Of a stretch of 64,000 nucleotides of DNA, positions 38,749 to 47,702 are shown piece after piece; within the stretch, counting starts at the first letter, position 1; every line of letters begins with the position of its first letter. The notes below the pieces were generated by a model, which saw only the letters and a program-made list of their open reading frames with translations, was not told the DNA's origin and did not search any database. A program made the position numbers and the translations under genes. Source of the stretch: Pseudomonas brassicacearum (GTDB taxonomy: Bacteria > Pseudomonadota > Gammaproteobacteria > Pseudomonadales > Pseudomonadaceae); contig NZ_CP045701.2 of the NCBI RefSeq assembly GCF_009601685.2, positions 1,984,001 to 2,048,000 of the forward strand, in the 5' to 3' direction.

Positions 38749-41466
38749 TCACGAGATAGCCGCCAGCGGTTGCGCAGTGGCAACCAGCAGGCGCTTGATT
38801 TCCGGTACGCAGGAGCCGCATTGCGTGCCACAGCCCAGTTCCTGTTTGAGCCCCTGCAAGTCCAGGCCCCGTTCAATGCCTGCGCAGATCGCACGCTGGC
38901 TGACGTTCATGCAGTTGCACAGTGTTTTGCTGCCACCCGTTGCGGCACCGACATTGCCCGGTGGCGCGCTCAAAGGCGCCAGCAGCCAGCGCCGCAGTTG
39001 TTCATCGGCACGACCTTCCAGCCACAGGCTCTGCAGCCAGTGCCGGGCCAGGGTTTCTCCGGCCAGGCGAATGGCGGTGATGCGGCCGTTTTCGATGCGC
39101 ACCCGCTTACCGATGGAGCGACGCGGATCGTCATAGGCCAGCACCGGCCCATCGATCAGGCCCAATTGTTCGTCGATGGCCTGGAGCAGCTGCGGTTGGG
39201 GCGCGATGGCGCTGGCTGCGCGAATCAGCAGCGCGGGACGCTCACGGCCAGTCAGGCTCAGGCTGACGTAGGAAAACGCCTCGCACAGGGGGCGCAGGGC
39301 CTCCAGATGCTGTTGAACATCGCCTTCGATCAAGGCGAAAAGCTGCCAAGGCAGGTCCACCGGCTCCAGGCGCACGCCGCTGTGCTTGAGTTCCGGTTGT
39401 TTCGACAAGGGGTCGAAGGCCGGTTGCGTCAGGGTATTCACGCCGCCCTTGAGGAACCGGTCGCCCCAGTGCATGGGCAGGAACGCCTGGCCGGGACGCA
39501 CGCTGTCGTCGCTGTCCACGGCGACGATCACGCTGCCGCGACGGCTCTTGAGGTTGACCAGGTCGCCCGCTTGCAGGCGATGGCGTTGCAGTTCGTCGGG
39601 GTGCAGGCTGAGCACCGCTTCGTTCACATGACCGAACAACTGCGCGGCGGTACCGGTACGGCTCATGCCGTGCCACTGGTCACGCAAGCGGCCGGTGTTC
39701 AGGGTCAAGGGATAGCGGGCGTCACGCAGTTCCTTGGCGGCGCGATAGGGGTCGGCGACAAACCGCGCCCGACCGCTGTCGGTAGGAAAAATCCCGTCCA
39801 CGTACAGGCGCGCCGTCCCGACCGTGGCGCCGTCCGGGAAGGGCCATTGCTGAGGGCCGAGTTCATCGATCAGGGCATGGCTGATACCCGACAAGTCCAG
39901 GTCGCGACCACGAGTCAGCTGTTTGTATTCATCGAACAGTTGGGCCGGGCTTTCAAAGGCGAACAGGCTGGGCTGGCCCGGACGCAGGCGTTTTTCCAGG
40001 CGTTGTGCGAAATCCACGGTAATCGCCCAGTCCGCTCGTGCTTCACCCGGTGCGTTAATTGCCCGACGGACGTGGGAAATGCGCCGCTCGGAGTTGGTCA
40101 CCGAGCCTTCTTTTTCGCCCCAACTGGCCGCTGGCAGTAGCAGGTCGGCAAAGGCGGCGGTTTCGGTGGTCCGGAACGCCTCCTGCAACACCACGAATGG
40201 ACAAGATTGCAGGGCTTCACGCACCGCGGTCTGGTCCGGCATCGATTGGGCTGGGTTGGTGCAGGCGATCCACAGGGCCTTGATCTTGCCGCTGCGAACC
40301 TGCTCGAACAGCTCGATGGCGCTCAAGCCAGTGGAGGCGGGCAGTTGCTCGACGCCCCAGTAGTGGGCGACTTCGGCACGATGCTCCGGGTTGGCGGCTT
40401 CGCGATGGCCCGGCAGCAGGTTCGACAGGCTGCCGGTTTCCCGCCCGCCCATGGCATTGGGCTGCCCGGTCAGCGAGAAGGGGCCCGCACCCGGTCGGCC
40501 GATCTGCCCCATGGCCAAGTGCAGATTGATCAGGGCGCTGTTTTTCGCGCTGCCGGCGGTGGACTGGTTCAAACCCATGCACCATAACGACAGAAAGCTT
40601 GGCGAGGTGCCGACCCATTCGGCGCACTGGTGCAGGTGTTCGACGCTGATGCCGCACAACTGCGCGACCATCGTCGGGGTGTAGTCGCGTACCAGGTTTT
40701 TTAGCTCCGCCAGACCTTCGGTGTGGGCCTTGATGAAGTCACGGTCGACCCAGTCTTCCCACAACAACAGGTGCAAAATCCCATGGAACAAGGCGACATC
40801 GGTGCCCGGCAGGATCGCCAGGTGCAGGTCTGCCAGGTCGCAAGTGTCGGTGCGCCGGGGGTCGATGACGATGATTTTCATCTGCGGCCGGCGGGATTTG
40901 GCTTCTTCCAGGCGGCGAAAGAGGATGGGATGGGCGTAGGCCATGTTACTGCCGACGATCATCACGCAGTCGCTCAACTCCAGGTCTTCATAGCTGCAGG
41001 GCGGGGCGTCGGCACCGAGACTGCGCTTGTAGCCCACCACGGCGGAGGACATGCACAGCCGCGAATTGCTGTCGATGTTATTGGTGCCCACCAATGCCCG
41101 GGCCAGCTTGTTGAAGGCGTAGTAATCCTCGGTCAGCAATTGGCCGGAGATGTAGAACGCCACGCTGTCCGGGCCGTGCTCGGCGATGGTCTCGGCGAAG
41201 ACGCTGGCGGCGTGATCCAGGGCGCTGTCCCAGCCGGTGCGGGCCCGGGCCAGGCCTTTGCCCAGGCGCAGTTCGGGGTACAGGGCGCGGGCGGCGAGGT
41301 CGCCGGTCAGGTGCAGGGTGGAGCCCTTGCTGCACAGTTTGCCGAAGTTGGCCGGATGGGCGGGATCGCCGCTGACGCCGAGGATGCGCTCGCCGTCATG
41401 CTCGATCAGGACGCCGCAACCGACCCCGCAATAACAGCAGGTCGAGGCAGTGATCTGGCGGTTCAT
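38749..41466 (-). CDS. nasC: Assimilatory nitrate reductase catalytic subunit
   Basis: This 905-residue cytoplasmic molybdopterin enzyme reduces nitrate to nitrite. An N-terminal [4Fe-4S] cysteine cluster is seen in STCCYCGVGCGVLIEHDGE and KLCSKGSTL; the molybdopterin domains follow (SNSRLCMSSAVVGYKRSLGAD, MGLNQSTAGSAKNSALINLHL, GQPNAMGGRE, NTGRLRDQWHGMSRTG). The C-terminus carries a BFD-like [2Fe-2S] domain (TLCNCMNVSQRAICAGIERG, LGCGTQCGSCVPEI) that can take electrons from a flavoprotein or NirB-type partner. The ATG at 41466 overlaps the nirD stop codon. Confidence 0.93.
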   Translation of the reverse strand: MNRQITASTCCYCGVGCGVLIEHDGERILGVSGDPAHPANFGKLCSKGSTLHLTGDLAARALYPELRLGKGLARARTGWDSALDHAASVFAETIAEHGPDSVAFYISGQLLTEDYYAFNKLARALVGTNNIDSNSRLCMSSAVVGYKRSLGADAPPCSYEDLELSDCVMIVGSNMAYAHPILFRRLEEAKSRRPQMKIIVIDPRRTDTCDLADLHLAILPGTDVALFHGILHLLLWEDWVDRDFIKAHTEGLAELKNLVRDYTPTMVAQLCGISVEHLHQCAEWVGTSPSFLSLWCMGLNQSTAGSAKNSALINLHLAMGQIGRPGAGPFSLTGQPNAMGGRETGSLSNLLPGHREAANPEHRAEVAHYWGVEQLPASTGLSAIELFEQVRSGKIKALWIACTNPAQSMPDQTAVREALQSCPFVVLQEAFRTTETAAFADLLLPAASWGEKEGSVTNSERRISHVRRAINAPGEARADWAITVDFAQRLEKRLRPGQPSLFAFESPAQLFDEYKQLTRGRDLDLSGISHALIDELGPQQWPFPDGATVGTARLYVDGIFPTDSGRARFVADPYRAAKELRDARYPLTLNTGRLRDQWHGMSRTGTAAQLFGHVNEAVLSLHPDELQRHRLQAGDLVNLKSRRGSVIVAVDSDDSVRPGQAFLPMHWGDRFLKGGVNTLTQPAFDPLSKQPELKHSGVRLEPVDLPWQLFALIEGDVQQHLEALRPLCEAFSYVSLSLTGRERPALLIRAASAIAPQPQLLQAIDEQLGLIDGPVLAYDDPRRSIGKRVRIENGRITAIRLAGETLARHWLQSLWLEGRADEQLRRWLLAPLSAPPGNVGAATGGSKTLCNCMNVSQRAICAGIERGLDLQGLKQELGCGTQCGSCVPEIKRLLVATAQPLAAIS

Positions 41467-41783
41467 CAGCTTGCGTCCCGCAGGGCCAACTGGACCCGGC
41501 CGTTTTCGACCCGGGCCGAATGATGATGGGCGCAGCCCACGTCCGGGGCTTGGGCCTGGCCGGTTTCCAGGTCGATCTGCCAGTTGTGCAGTGGGCAGGC
41601 TACGCGTTTGCCGTAGACCAACCCTTGGGACAACGGGCCGCCCTTGTGCGGGCAACGGTCATCGAGGGCGAACACTTCATCGTCACTGGTACGAAAAATC
41701 GCGATATCGCCTTTCGGGCCGTTGATGATGCGCGAACCCAGGATATTGATGTCTTCCAGTGCGCAGATATCCAGCCAGTTCAT
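41466..41783 (-). CDS. nirD: Nitrite reductase small subunit NirD
   Basis: This 105-residue Rieske-fold protein keeps the iron-sulfur ligands in DDRCPHKGGPLSQG and CPLHNWQIDLETG, so it could carry a [2Fe-2S] cluster, unlike E. coli NirD which lacks these residues. It partners NirB. The start overlaps the nirB end by four bases (ATGA), and its end overlaps nasC. Confidence 0.93.
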   Translation of the reverse strand: MNWLDICALEDINILGSRIINGPKGDIAIFRTSDDEVFALDDRCPHKGGPLSQGLVYGKRVACPLHNWQIDLETGQAQAPDVGCAHHHSARVENGRVQLALRDAS

Positions 41784-44233
41784 GCCGGCACCTCCAGGTT
41801 TTTCACGGGGATGACCTCAAACTCTTTCTTCAGCTGGGGTTGTTCCAGGCGTTGTTTCCACGGGTCTTGTTCCAGCGACAGGGAGAACTTCAACCGCTCA
41901 TGAAGCGCTTTGCGCCGCGTCGGGTCTTCAAGCACGGCTTTCTTGATGTGGTCCATGCCGACCCGCTGCATGTAATGCACGGTGCGTTCGAGGTAGAAGG
42001 CTTCCTCGCGGTACAGCTGCAGGAAGGCGCCGTTGTATTCACGCACTTGTTCGGCAGTCTTGAGCTTGACGAAAAACTCGGCGACCTCGGTCTTGATCCC
42101 GCCGTTGCCGCCGATGTACATCTCCCACCCGGAATCGACGCCGATAATGCCGACATCCTTGATGCCCGCTTCCGAACAGTTGCGTGGGCAACCGGAGACG
42201 GCCAGCTTGACCTTGTGCGGCGACCACATGTTGAACAGGTCGTGCTCCAGCTCGATGCCCAGTTGGGTGGAGTTCTGCGTACCGAAGCGGCAAAACTCGC
42301 TGCCCACACAGGTCTTCACGGTGCGGATGGACTTGCCGTAGGCGTGGCCGGACGGCATGTCGAGGTCTTTCCACACGCCGGGCAGGTCCTGCTTCTTGAT
42401 TCCCAGCAAATCGATGCGTTGGCCGCCGGTAACCTTGACCATGGGCACGTTGTATTTGTCGGCCACGTCGGCGATGCGCCGCAGCTCCGAAGGGTTGGTC
42501 ACGCCACCCCACATCCGTGGGACGACCGAGTAGGTGCCGTCTTTCTGGATGTTGGCGTGGGCACGTTCGTTGATCAGGCGCGACTGAGGATCGTCGTGGG
42601 CTTCGCCAGGCCAGGTGGAAATCAGGTAGTAGTTCAACGCCGGGCGGCAGGTGGCGCAGCCGTTGGGGGTGCGCCAGTTCAGGTAGCTCATGGCCCCGGC
42701 GATGGTCAGCAAATGCTGGTCGCGGATCGCCTGGCGGATCTGGCCATGGTTGAGGTCGCTGCAACCGCAGATGGCTTTTTCGCTTTTCGGTTTGACGTCT
42801 GCCGCACCGCCGACGGTGTTGATCAGGATCTGCTCCACCAGGCCGGCGCAGGAGCCGCAGGAACTGGCAGCCTTGGTGTGTTTTTTCACGTCATCGACGC
42901 TGAACAGCCCGTGTTCCTGGATCGCCTTGACGATGGTGCTCTTGCACACGCCGTTGCAGCCGCAGACTTCGGCAGTGTCGGCCATGCTCATGGCTTTGTC
43001 CTGGCCCTGATGACCTACGTCTCCAAGAGCGTTTTCCCCGAACATCAAGTGATCGCGGATCTCGCTGATGCCATGGTTCTCACGGATCTGGCGGAAATAC
43101 CAGCCGCCATCCGCCGTATCGCCGTACAGGCAGGCACCCACGAGCACGTCGTCCTTGATCACCAGCTTTTTGTAGACGCCGCCGATGGGGTCGGAAAGGG
43201 TGATGGTCTCGGTGCCTTCGCCGCCCATGAAGTCGCCGGCAGAGAACAGGTCGATGCCGGTGACTTTCAACTTGGTCGACGTGACCGAGCCCTTGTAAGT
43301 GGCGAAGCCCAGTTGCGCGAGGTGGTTGGCGCAGACCTTGGCCTGTTCGAACAACGGCGCCACCAGGCCGTAGGCGGTGCCGCGGTGGCTGGCGCATTCA
43401 CCGATGGCGTAGATGCGTGGGTCGTAGGTTTGCATCGTGTCGTTGACCAGGATCCCGCGGTTGCACGGGATGCCGGATTTTTCCGCCAGTTCGGTATTGG
43501 GACGGATGCCGGCGGCCATCACCACCAGGTCGGCGGGGATGATGTCGCCGTTCTTGAACTGCACCGAGCCGACCCGGCCATTGCCGGCGTCGTGCAACGC
43601 CTGGGTCTGTTCGCTGAGGCGGAACTTCAGGCCACGGTTTTCCAGGGCGGTCTGCAACAGTTGGCCGCTGGTCTTGTCCAGTTGCCGTTCCAGCAGCCAT
43701 TCGCCCAGGTGCACCACGGTCACGTCCATGCCCCGCAGCTTCAGGCCGTTGGCGGCTTCCAGGCCGAGCAGGCCGCCGCCGATCACCACGGCGTGCTTGT
43801 GGGTCTTGGCGGTATTGATCATCGCCTGGGTGTCGGCGATGTCGCGGTAGCCGATCACGCCTTCCAGGGTGTTGCCGGGGATCGGCAGGATGAAGGGCGT
43901 GGAGCCGGTGGCGATCAGCAGACGGTCGTATTCGGCCTCGCTGCCGTCTTCGGCGATGACCCGGCGCTTGACCCGGTCGATTTCCACCACTTTACGGTTG
44001 AGCAGCAGCTTGATGTTGTTGTCCAGGTACCAGCTCAGGTCGTTGAGCACGATCTCTTCGAACGTCTGCTCGCCGGCCAGCACCGGCGAGAGCAGGATGC
44101 GGTTGTAGTTGGTGTGGGGCTCGGCGCCGAACACTGTGATGTCGTACAGCTCGTTGCTCAGCTTGAGCAGCTCCTCGAGGGTTCGAACCCCGGCCATGCC
44201 GTTGCCGATCATCACCAGTTTGAGTTTCTTCAT
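41780..44233 (-). CDS. nirB: NAD(P)H nitrite reductase large subunit NirB
   Basis: This 817-residue enzyme reduces nitrite to ammonium. An N-terminal FAD/NAD(P)H-binding part (VMIGNGMAGVRTLEELL, LLIATGSTPFILPIPG, VIGGGLLGLEAANGLKLRG) leads to BFD-like [2Fe-2S] domains (CGCNGVCKSTIV, SCGSCAGLVEQ, ICGCSDLNHGQIR) and the siroheme/[4Fe-4S] half domain (RTVKTCVGSEFCRFGTQNS, KLAVSGCPRNCSEAGIKDVG). ATG at 44233 has GGAGAA upstream; the frame extends to 44254. It is the first gene of a four-gene operon preceded by a sigma-54 promoter and an attenuator leader. Confidence 0.95.
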   Translation of the reverse strand: MKKLKLVMIGNGMAGVRTLEELLKLSNELYDITVFGAEPHTNYNRILLSPVLAGEQTFEEIVLNDLSWYLDNNIKLLLNRKVVEIDRVKRRVIAEDGSEAEYDRLLIATGSTPFILPIPGNTLEGVIGYRDIADTQAMINTAKTHKHAVVIGGGLLGLEAANGLKLRGMDVTVVHLGEWLLERQLDKTSGQLLQTALENRGLKFRLSEQTQALHDAGNGRVGSVQFKNGDIIPADLVVMAAGIRPNTELAEKSGIPCNRGILVNDTMQTYDPRIYAIGECASHRGTAYGLVAPLFEQAKVCANHLAQLGFATYKGSVTSTKLKVTGIDLFSAGDFMGGEGTETITLSDPIGGVYKKLVIKDDVLVGACLYGDTADGGWYFRQIRENHGISEIRDHLMFGENALGDVGHQGQDKAMSMADTAEVCGCNGVCKSTIVKAIQEHGLFSVDDVKKHTKAASSCGSCAGLVEQILINTVGGAADVKPKSEKAICGCSDLNHGQIRQAIRDQHLLTIAGAMSYLNWRTPNGCATCRPALNYYLISTWPGEAHDDPQSRLINERAHANIQKDGTYSVVPRMWGGVTNPSELRRIADVADKYNVPMVKVTGGQRIDLLGIKKQDLPGVWKDLDMPSGHAYGKSIRTVKTCVGSEFCRFGTQNSTQLGIELEHDLFNMWSPHKVKLAVSGCPRNCSEAGIKDVGIIGVDSGWEMYIGGNGGIKTEVAEFFVKLKTAEQVREYNGAFLQLYREEAFYLERTVHYMQRVGMDHIKKAVLEDPTRRKALHERLKFSLSLEQDPWKQRLEQPQLKKEFEVIPVKNLEVPA

Positions 44234-44303
44234 CAGGGTTCTCCGCAAGCGCATGTCCGTTTCATCACGGCGATCGGACTGGCTCGGTCATTTTTACGAA
44301 AAC

Positions 44304-44343
44304 AAAAAAAGGCGTCCCGCTAGCAAGCTAGCGAGGACGCCTT
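44304..44343 (-). terminator. Attenuator (intrinsic terminator) in the nirB leader
   Basis: Read on the minus strand, a 32-base stem-loop at 44342-44311 (arms GGCGTCC-CGCTAGC type, loop TT) is followed by seven T at 44310-44304. It stands about 70 bases ahead of the nirB start codon and downstream of the promoter, so transcription would stop before nirB unless the terminator is overcome. Confidence 0.88.
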
Positions 44344-44351
44344 TGTCCTGG

Positions 44352-44392
44352 TCCCGTTCTCTCGGGAAGCACCGCCTTCATCGTTGGAGGCG
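44352..44392 (-). promoter_or_regulatory. NasT (ANTAR) target: two hexaloop hairpins in the nirB leader
   Basis: On the minus strand hairpin P1 (44392-44373) pairs CGCCU with AGGCG, has one C-A mismatch, a closing C-G pair and loop AACGAU. Hairpin P2 (44367-44352) pairs UCCCG with CGGGA around loop AGAGAA. Both six-base loops have A at position 1 and G at position 4, the ANTAR recognition rule. The pair lies just before the terminator and just after the predicted transcript start. Confidence 0.8.
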
Positions 44393-44419
44393 TTGCCTTA
44401 TGTCTGTTGAAAGGGATTA

Positions 44420-44435
44420 TGCAGTGGTTGTGCCA
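44420..44435 (-). promoter_or_regulatory. Sigma-54 promoter of nirB-nirD-nasC-cobA
   Basis: The minus strand reads TGGCACAACCACTGCA, with GG and GC exactly ten bases apart (-24/-12). The predicted transcript start, near 44409, lies 17 bases before hairpin P1 of the leader. Confidence 0.75.
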
Positions 44436-44569
44436 ACTGGCTCGAAGGTGCGGATTTATTGCTCGGCGGGCTGGTTGAGCGAATCGGGGAGGGATTTATT
44501 GCACCGAATCAAAGCGTGTTGCCCGGTAATGGAGCGTGGGGGCGGTGGATGTGGAGTGACAGGCAAGCC

Positions 44570-44703
44570 GCTATCGCGAGCAAGCTTTGCTCCCACAGCG
44601 AATCCCTTGTGGCAGCAAATCCTCTGTGGAAGCAAATCCTCTGTGGCAGCAAATCCTCCTATGGAAGCAGATTCCTGTGGGAGCAAAGCTTGCTCGCGAT
44701 GGG
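44570..44703. repeat. REP doublet enclosing a 17-base tandem repeat
   Basis: The outer arms are a REP pair (44570-44598 and 44674-44703). Between them lie tandem 17-base units TGTGGCAGCAAATCCTC, TGTGGAAGCAAATCCTC and TGTGGCAGCAAATCCTC at 44608-44658, then a diverged fourth unit. The units resemble the REP half TGTGGGAGCAAAGC. The region from 44440 to 44570 shows no gene and no clear element. Confidence 0.75.
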
Positions 44704-44715
44704 AGCGACCGGATC

Positions 44716-46386
44716 TCAGCTATGAAACACCAGGAACAACAGCACAACATTCACCACCAACGACACCAGTGCCAACGTCCGCCAAACCTTCAGCGGCTCT
44801 CTTTCCAGCAACGGCCTGGGCCTGACGCTCAAGCTGCGGCGTTCGCCCTGTTCCAGCAGCAACAACCATTCCTCGGCGGTTTCAAAACGTTGTTGCGGAT
44901 CGGCCGCGACGGCGCGCTCCAGGCTTAGCCCGAGCCACTCGGGCAGGTCCGGTCGATAGCGGCTGGCATTGACCGGCACGCCAAAGCGCGGGCGTTGGAA
45001 GGCTTCGATTTCGCCGTAGGGATAATGCCCGGTCAGCAGGAAATACAAGGTTACGCCGACGGCATACAGATCCTGCTGCGCCGTGGGTGCGGTGCCGGCG
45101 AAGGCTTCCGGGGCAATATAGCTGGGTGTGCCGGGCAAGACGTTGGCCTGATCCTCAGACAGCCCCGGGCAGTACGCCAGGCCGAAATCCAGCAGGCGCA
45201 GCTCCCCGTCGTCGCCCAAGTGCAGGTTTTCCGGCTTGATGTCGCGGTGATAGATCTGCCTTCGATGCAACAGGCCCACCGCCCGCACCAGCCGTTGCGC
45301 CAAGTCCAACCATTGAGCCAAGGGCAGCGGCCCGCCCTGGTTGAACAGCTCGGCCAGGGTCGCACCCGGATATTCCCGCATCACGTAGTACAAATGCTGG
45401 CGCTGGGGAGCGCCATGGACCTCGGGAAATTGCCGCCCCGCGACGCGCTTGAGAAACCATTCTTCCGAGAGCAAGGCCTGTCCGGCCCGGGTGTCGTCCC
45501 GTAGATGCATGGGCAGGGTTTTCAGCAGCCAAGGTTGGCCCTGGCCGTCATGTACCCGGTAGAGCAACGATTGCTGGCTGTGGCCGAGCAGGCTTTCGAC
45601 CTGCCAACCCTCGAAGACCTGGCCCGGTTTCAGCGCTGGCGGCAGGGGCCATTGCTGCAACTGGATCAGGGCATCGCCGATGCTCGCTTCACCCACCGCA
45701 TCGACCCGCACCAGCAAGGCACTGGCGTTGTCCTGGCTACCGGCCAGGTGCGCGGCGTTGACCAGCGTCTGCGCGGCGAGGTCCAGGTCCGGTTGGTCGC
45801 GCAGGATGCCGGCGATGGCCGTGTCCCCCAGGACTGCCCAGACGCCATCGCTGAGCAGCACGAAGGTTTCATCGGTACGCAGTTCGCCATCGAGAAAGTC
45901 CAGGATCAGGTGTTGATCCAGCCCCAGGGCCCGCTTGAGCACGTGTTGCATGCCTTGCTGTTCCCAGACGTGATCCTCACTGATCCGTTGCAGGTGATCG
46001 GCATGCCAGCGGTAGACCCGGCAATCACCGACATGCGCGAGGGTGAAGCGCTGGCCCCGCAGGACCAGGGCGCTGACGGTGGTGAGCAGCGGTTGCCCGC
46101 CACCGTTGGCTTGCAGCCAGCGGTTTTGTGCCAGCAACAGCCGGTCCAGTGCCTGGGCCACGCCCCAGGTTTGCGGCGTGGAGTAGTAGTCCAGGGCCAG
46201 CGCCTGCAAGGTCGAACGCGCGGCCAGCCCGCCATCGGCGCATTGGCTCACACCGTCGGCGATGGCGAACAGGTAACCCTTGCTGGCGGCCAGGGCCGGG
46301 GCGGGGGTGACCAGGCGCAGGGCGTCCTGGTTTTCTTCCCGCGGGCCGATGGCACTGGCCTCGGCGAAACTCAGTTGCAGGCTCAT
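44716..46386 (-). CDS. Fused PP2C phosphatase and serine/threonine kinase
   Basis: This 556-residue protein joins two opposing activities. Residues 1-235 are a PP2C-type phosphatase with the metal-binding motifs (GPREENQDA, FAIADGVSQCADGG, LAHVGDCRVY, LLSDGVW, GSQDNASALLV). Residues 255-520 are a Hanks-type kinase with lysine in LLKTLP, catalytic loop YHRDIKPENL, LLDFGLA and SYIAPEA; the nucleotide loop (LLGHSQQSLLYRV) is atypical. A single membrane helix ends the protein (TLALVSLVVNVVLLFLVF). It starts nine bases after nasA, so both share one transcript controlled by the nasA leader. The target is unknown; nitrate uptake is the obvious suggestion from context. Confidence 0.9.
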   Translation of the reverse strand: MSLQLSFAEASAIGPREENQDALRLVTPAPALAASKGYLFAIADGVSQCADGGLAARSTLQALALDYYSTPQTWGVAQALDRLLLAQNRWLQANGGGQPLLTTVSALVLRGQRFTLAHVGDCRVYRWHADHLQRISEDHVWEQQGMQHVLKRALGLDQHLILDFLDGELRTDETFVLLSDGVWAVLGDTAIAGILRDQPDLDLAAQTLVNAAHLAGSQDNASALLVRVDAVGEASIGDALIQLQQWPLPPALKPGQVFEGWQVESLLGHSQQSLLYRVHDGQGQPWLLKTLPMHLRDDTRAGQALLSEEWFLKRVAGRQFPEVHGAPQRQHLYYVMREYPGATLAELFNQGGPLPLAQWLDLAQRLVRAVGLLHRRQIYHRDIKPENLHLGDDGELRLLDFGLAYCPGLSEDQANVLPGTPSYIAPEAFAGTAPTAQQDLYAVGVTLYFLLTGHYPYGEIEAFQRPRFGVPVNASRYRPDLPEWLGLSLERAVAADPQQRFETAEEWLLLLEQGERRSLSVRPRPLLEREPLKVWRTLALVSLVVNVVLLFLVFHS

Positions 46387-46395
46387 GGTTGCAGG

Positions 46396-47607
46396 TTATA
46401 CCCGAGCAGCGGTGACAGCGGCCGAACCCCAAGTGGTTCTCCAGCGACGCTTGACGCCGTGCAGGCCAAACCAGGCCAGGACACCGAGGCTGGCAAACAA
46501 CCACAGGGCCAGTTGATAGCTGCCGGTGCTCTGCTTGATCGCACCCATGCCCGCCGCCAGGGCGAAGCCGCCGATACCGCCGGCCATGCCGATCAATCCG
46601 GTCATCACGCCGATCTCGCGACGGAAGCGTTGTGGCACCAGTTGGAACACCGCGCCGTTGCCCGCACCCAAACCGAGCATGGTGCAGACGAACAGGGCCA
46701 GGGCCGCGTAGGAACTCGGCAGGTTGAAGCCCACTGCGGCGATGCAGACGGCCGCTACGGTGTACATGCCCAGCAAGGTGCGGATGCCGCCGAAACGGTC
46801 TGCCAGGGCACCGCCCAAGGGACGCATCAGGCTGCCCCCGAAGACGCAGGCGGCGGTGTAGTAGCCGGCGGTGACCGGGCTCAGGCCGTATTGGTCGTTG
46901 AAATAGCCGGGCAGGGCGCTGGCCAGGCCGATGAAACCGCCGAAGGTCACGCTGTAGAAAAACATGAACCACCAGCTGTCACGATCGCCCAGGGCCTTGA
47001 GGTAGTCGGCCATGGATTTGGCTTTCGGCCGCTCGGGGGCGTTCTTGGCCAGCCAGGTGAAGAGCACCAGGGTCAGCACCAGTGGAATCAGCGCGAAGCC
47101 GAACACGTTGGTCCAGCCGAAGGTCACGGCCATGACCGGCGCGATCAACGCAGCCAGCACGGTGCCCGAGTTACCGGCGCCAGCAATGCCCATGGCCTTG
47201 CCTTGGTGCTGTGGCGGATACCACTGGGACGCCAGCGGCAGGGCCACGGCGAACGATGCGCCGGCCACACCGAGGAACAGGCCGAGCAGCAGGGCTTGTT
47301 CGTAGCTGTGGATGCCCAGTTTCCAGGCGCAGAACAGGGCACCGATCACGATCACCTGGCCCACCATGCCGGCGGCCTTTGGCGAAATTCGATCGGCCAG
47401 CAGGCCCATGAACAAGCGCAGCACGGCGCCGGCCAGGATCGGCGTCGCCACCATCAGGCCGCGTTGCTGGGTGGTCAGGTGCAGGTCAGCGGAGATCTGT
47501 ACCGCTAGAGGACCGAGCAGGTACCAGACCATGAAACTCAGGTCGAAGTAGAGGAAGGCCGCGAACAGTGTCGGGGTATGGCCGGATTTCCAGAAGCTTG
47601 AATTCAT
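46396..47607 (-). CDS. nasA: Nitrate/nitrite transporter, major facilitator family
   Basis: This 403-residue inner-membrane transporter has about twelve hydrophobic segments and the NarK/NasA-type signatures GLLADRISPKAAGMVGQ, GVAGASFAVALPLASQWYPPQHQGKAMGIAGAGNSGT and GLGAGNGAVFQLVPQRF. It imports nitrate for assimilation. ATG at 47607 begins MNSSFWKSGHTPTL; the longer frame to 47682 runs into the leader. The kinase gene follows in the same operon. Confidence 0.93.
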   Translation of the reverse strand: MNSSFWKSGHTPTLFAAFLYFDLSFMVWYLLGPLAVQISADLHLTTQQRGLMVATPILAGAVLRLFMGLLADRISPKAAGMVGQVIVIGALFCAWKLGIHSYEQALLLGLFLGVAGASFAVALPLASQWYPPQHQGKAMGIAGAGNSGTVLAALIAPVMAVTFGWTNVFGFALIPLVLTLVLFTWLAKNAPERPKAKSMADYLKALGDRDSWWFMFFYSVTFGGFIGLASALPGYFNDQYGLSPVTAGYYTAACVFGGSLMRPLGGALADRFGGIRTLLGMYTVAAVCIAAVGFNLPSSYAALALFVCTMLGLGAGNGAVFQLVPQRFRREIGVMTGLIGMAGGIGGFALAAGMGAIKQSTGSYQLALWLFASLGVLAWFGLHGVKRRWRTTWGSAAVTAARV

Positions 47608-47702
47608 CGCGCACCTCAGCTGTAAAAGTCTCGAGAAATGAGTCAGTGCTTTTGAGCAGTGCGCCGCCTGTGGTCGCACCACCGGCCCCGAAGGGCCAAA
47701 AC

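Noticed and set aside
41759..44323. An 854-residue open frame on the plus strand across nirB
   Set aside because: It is the shadow of nirB; the minus-strand frame has all the domains and cofactor motifs, and the plus-strand translation is low-complexity.
44608..44675. A possible CRISPR array
   Set aside because: The units are 17 bases with no unique spacers between them and no cas genes are near; they are simple tandem repeats.
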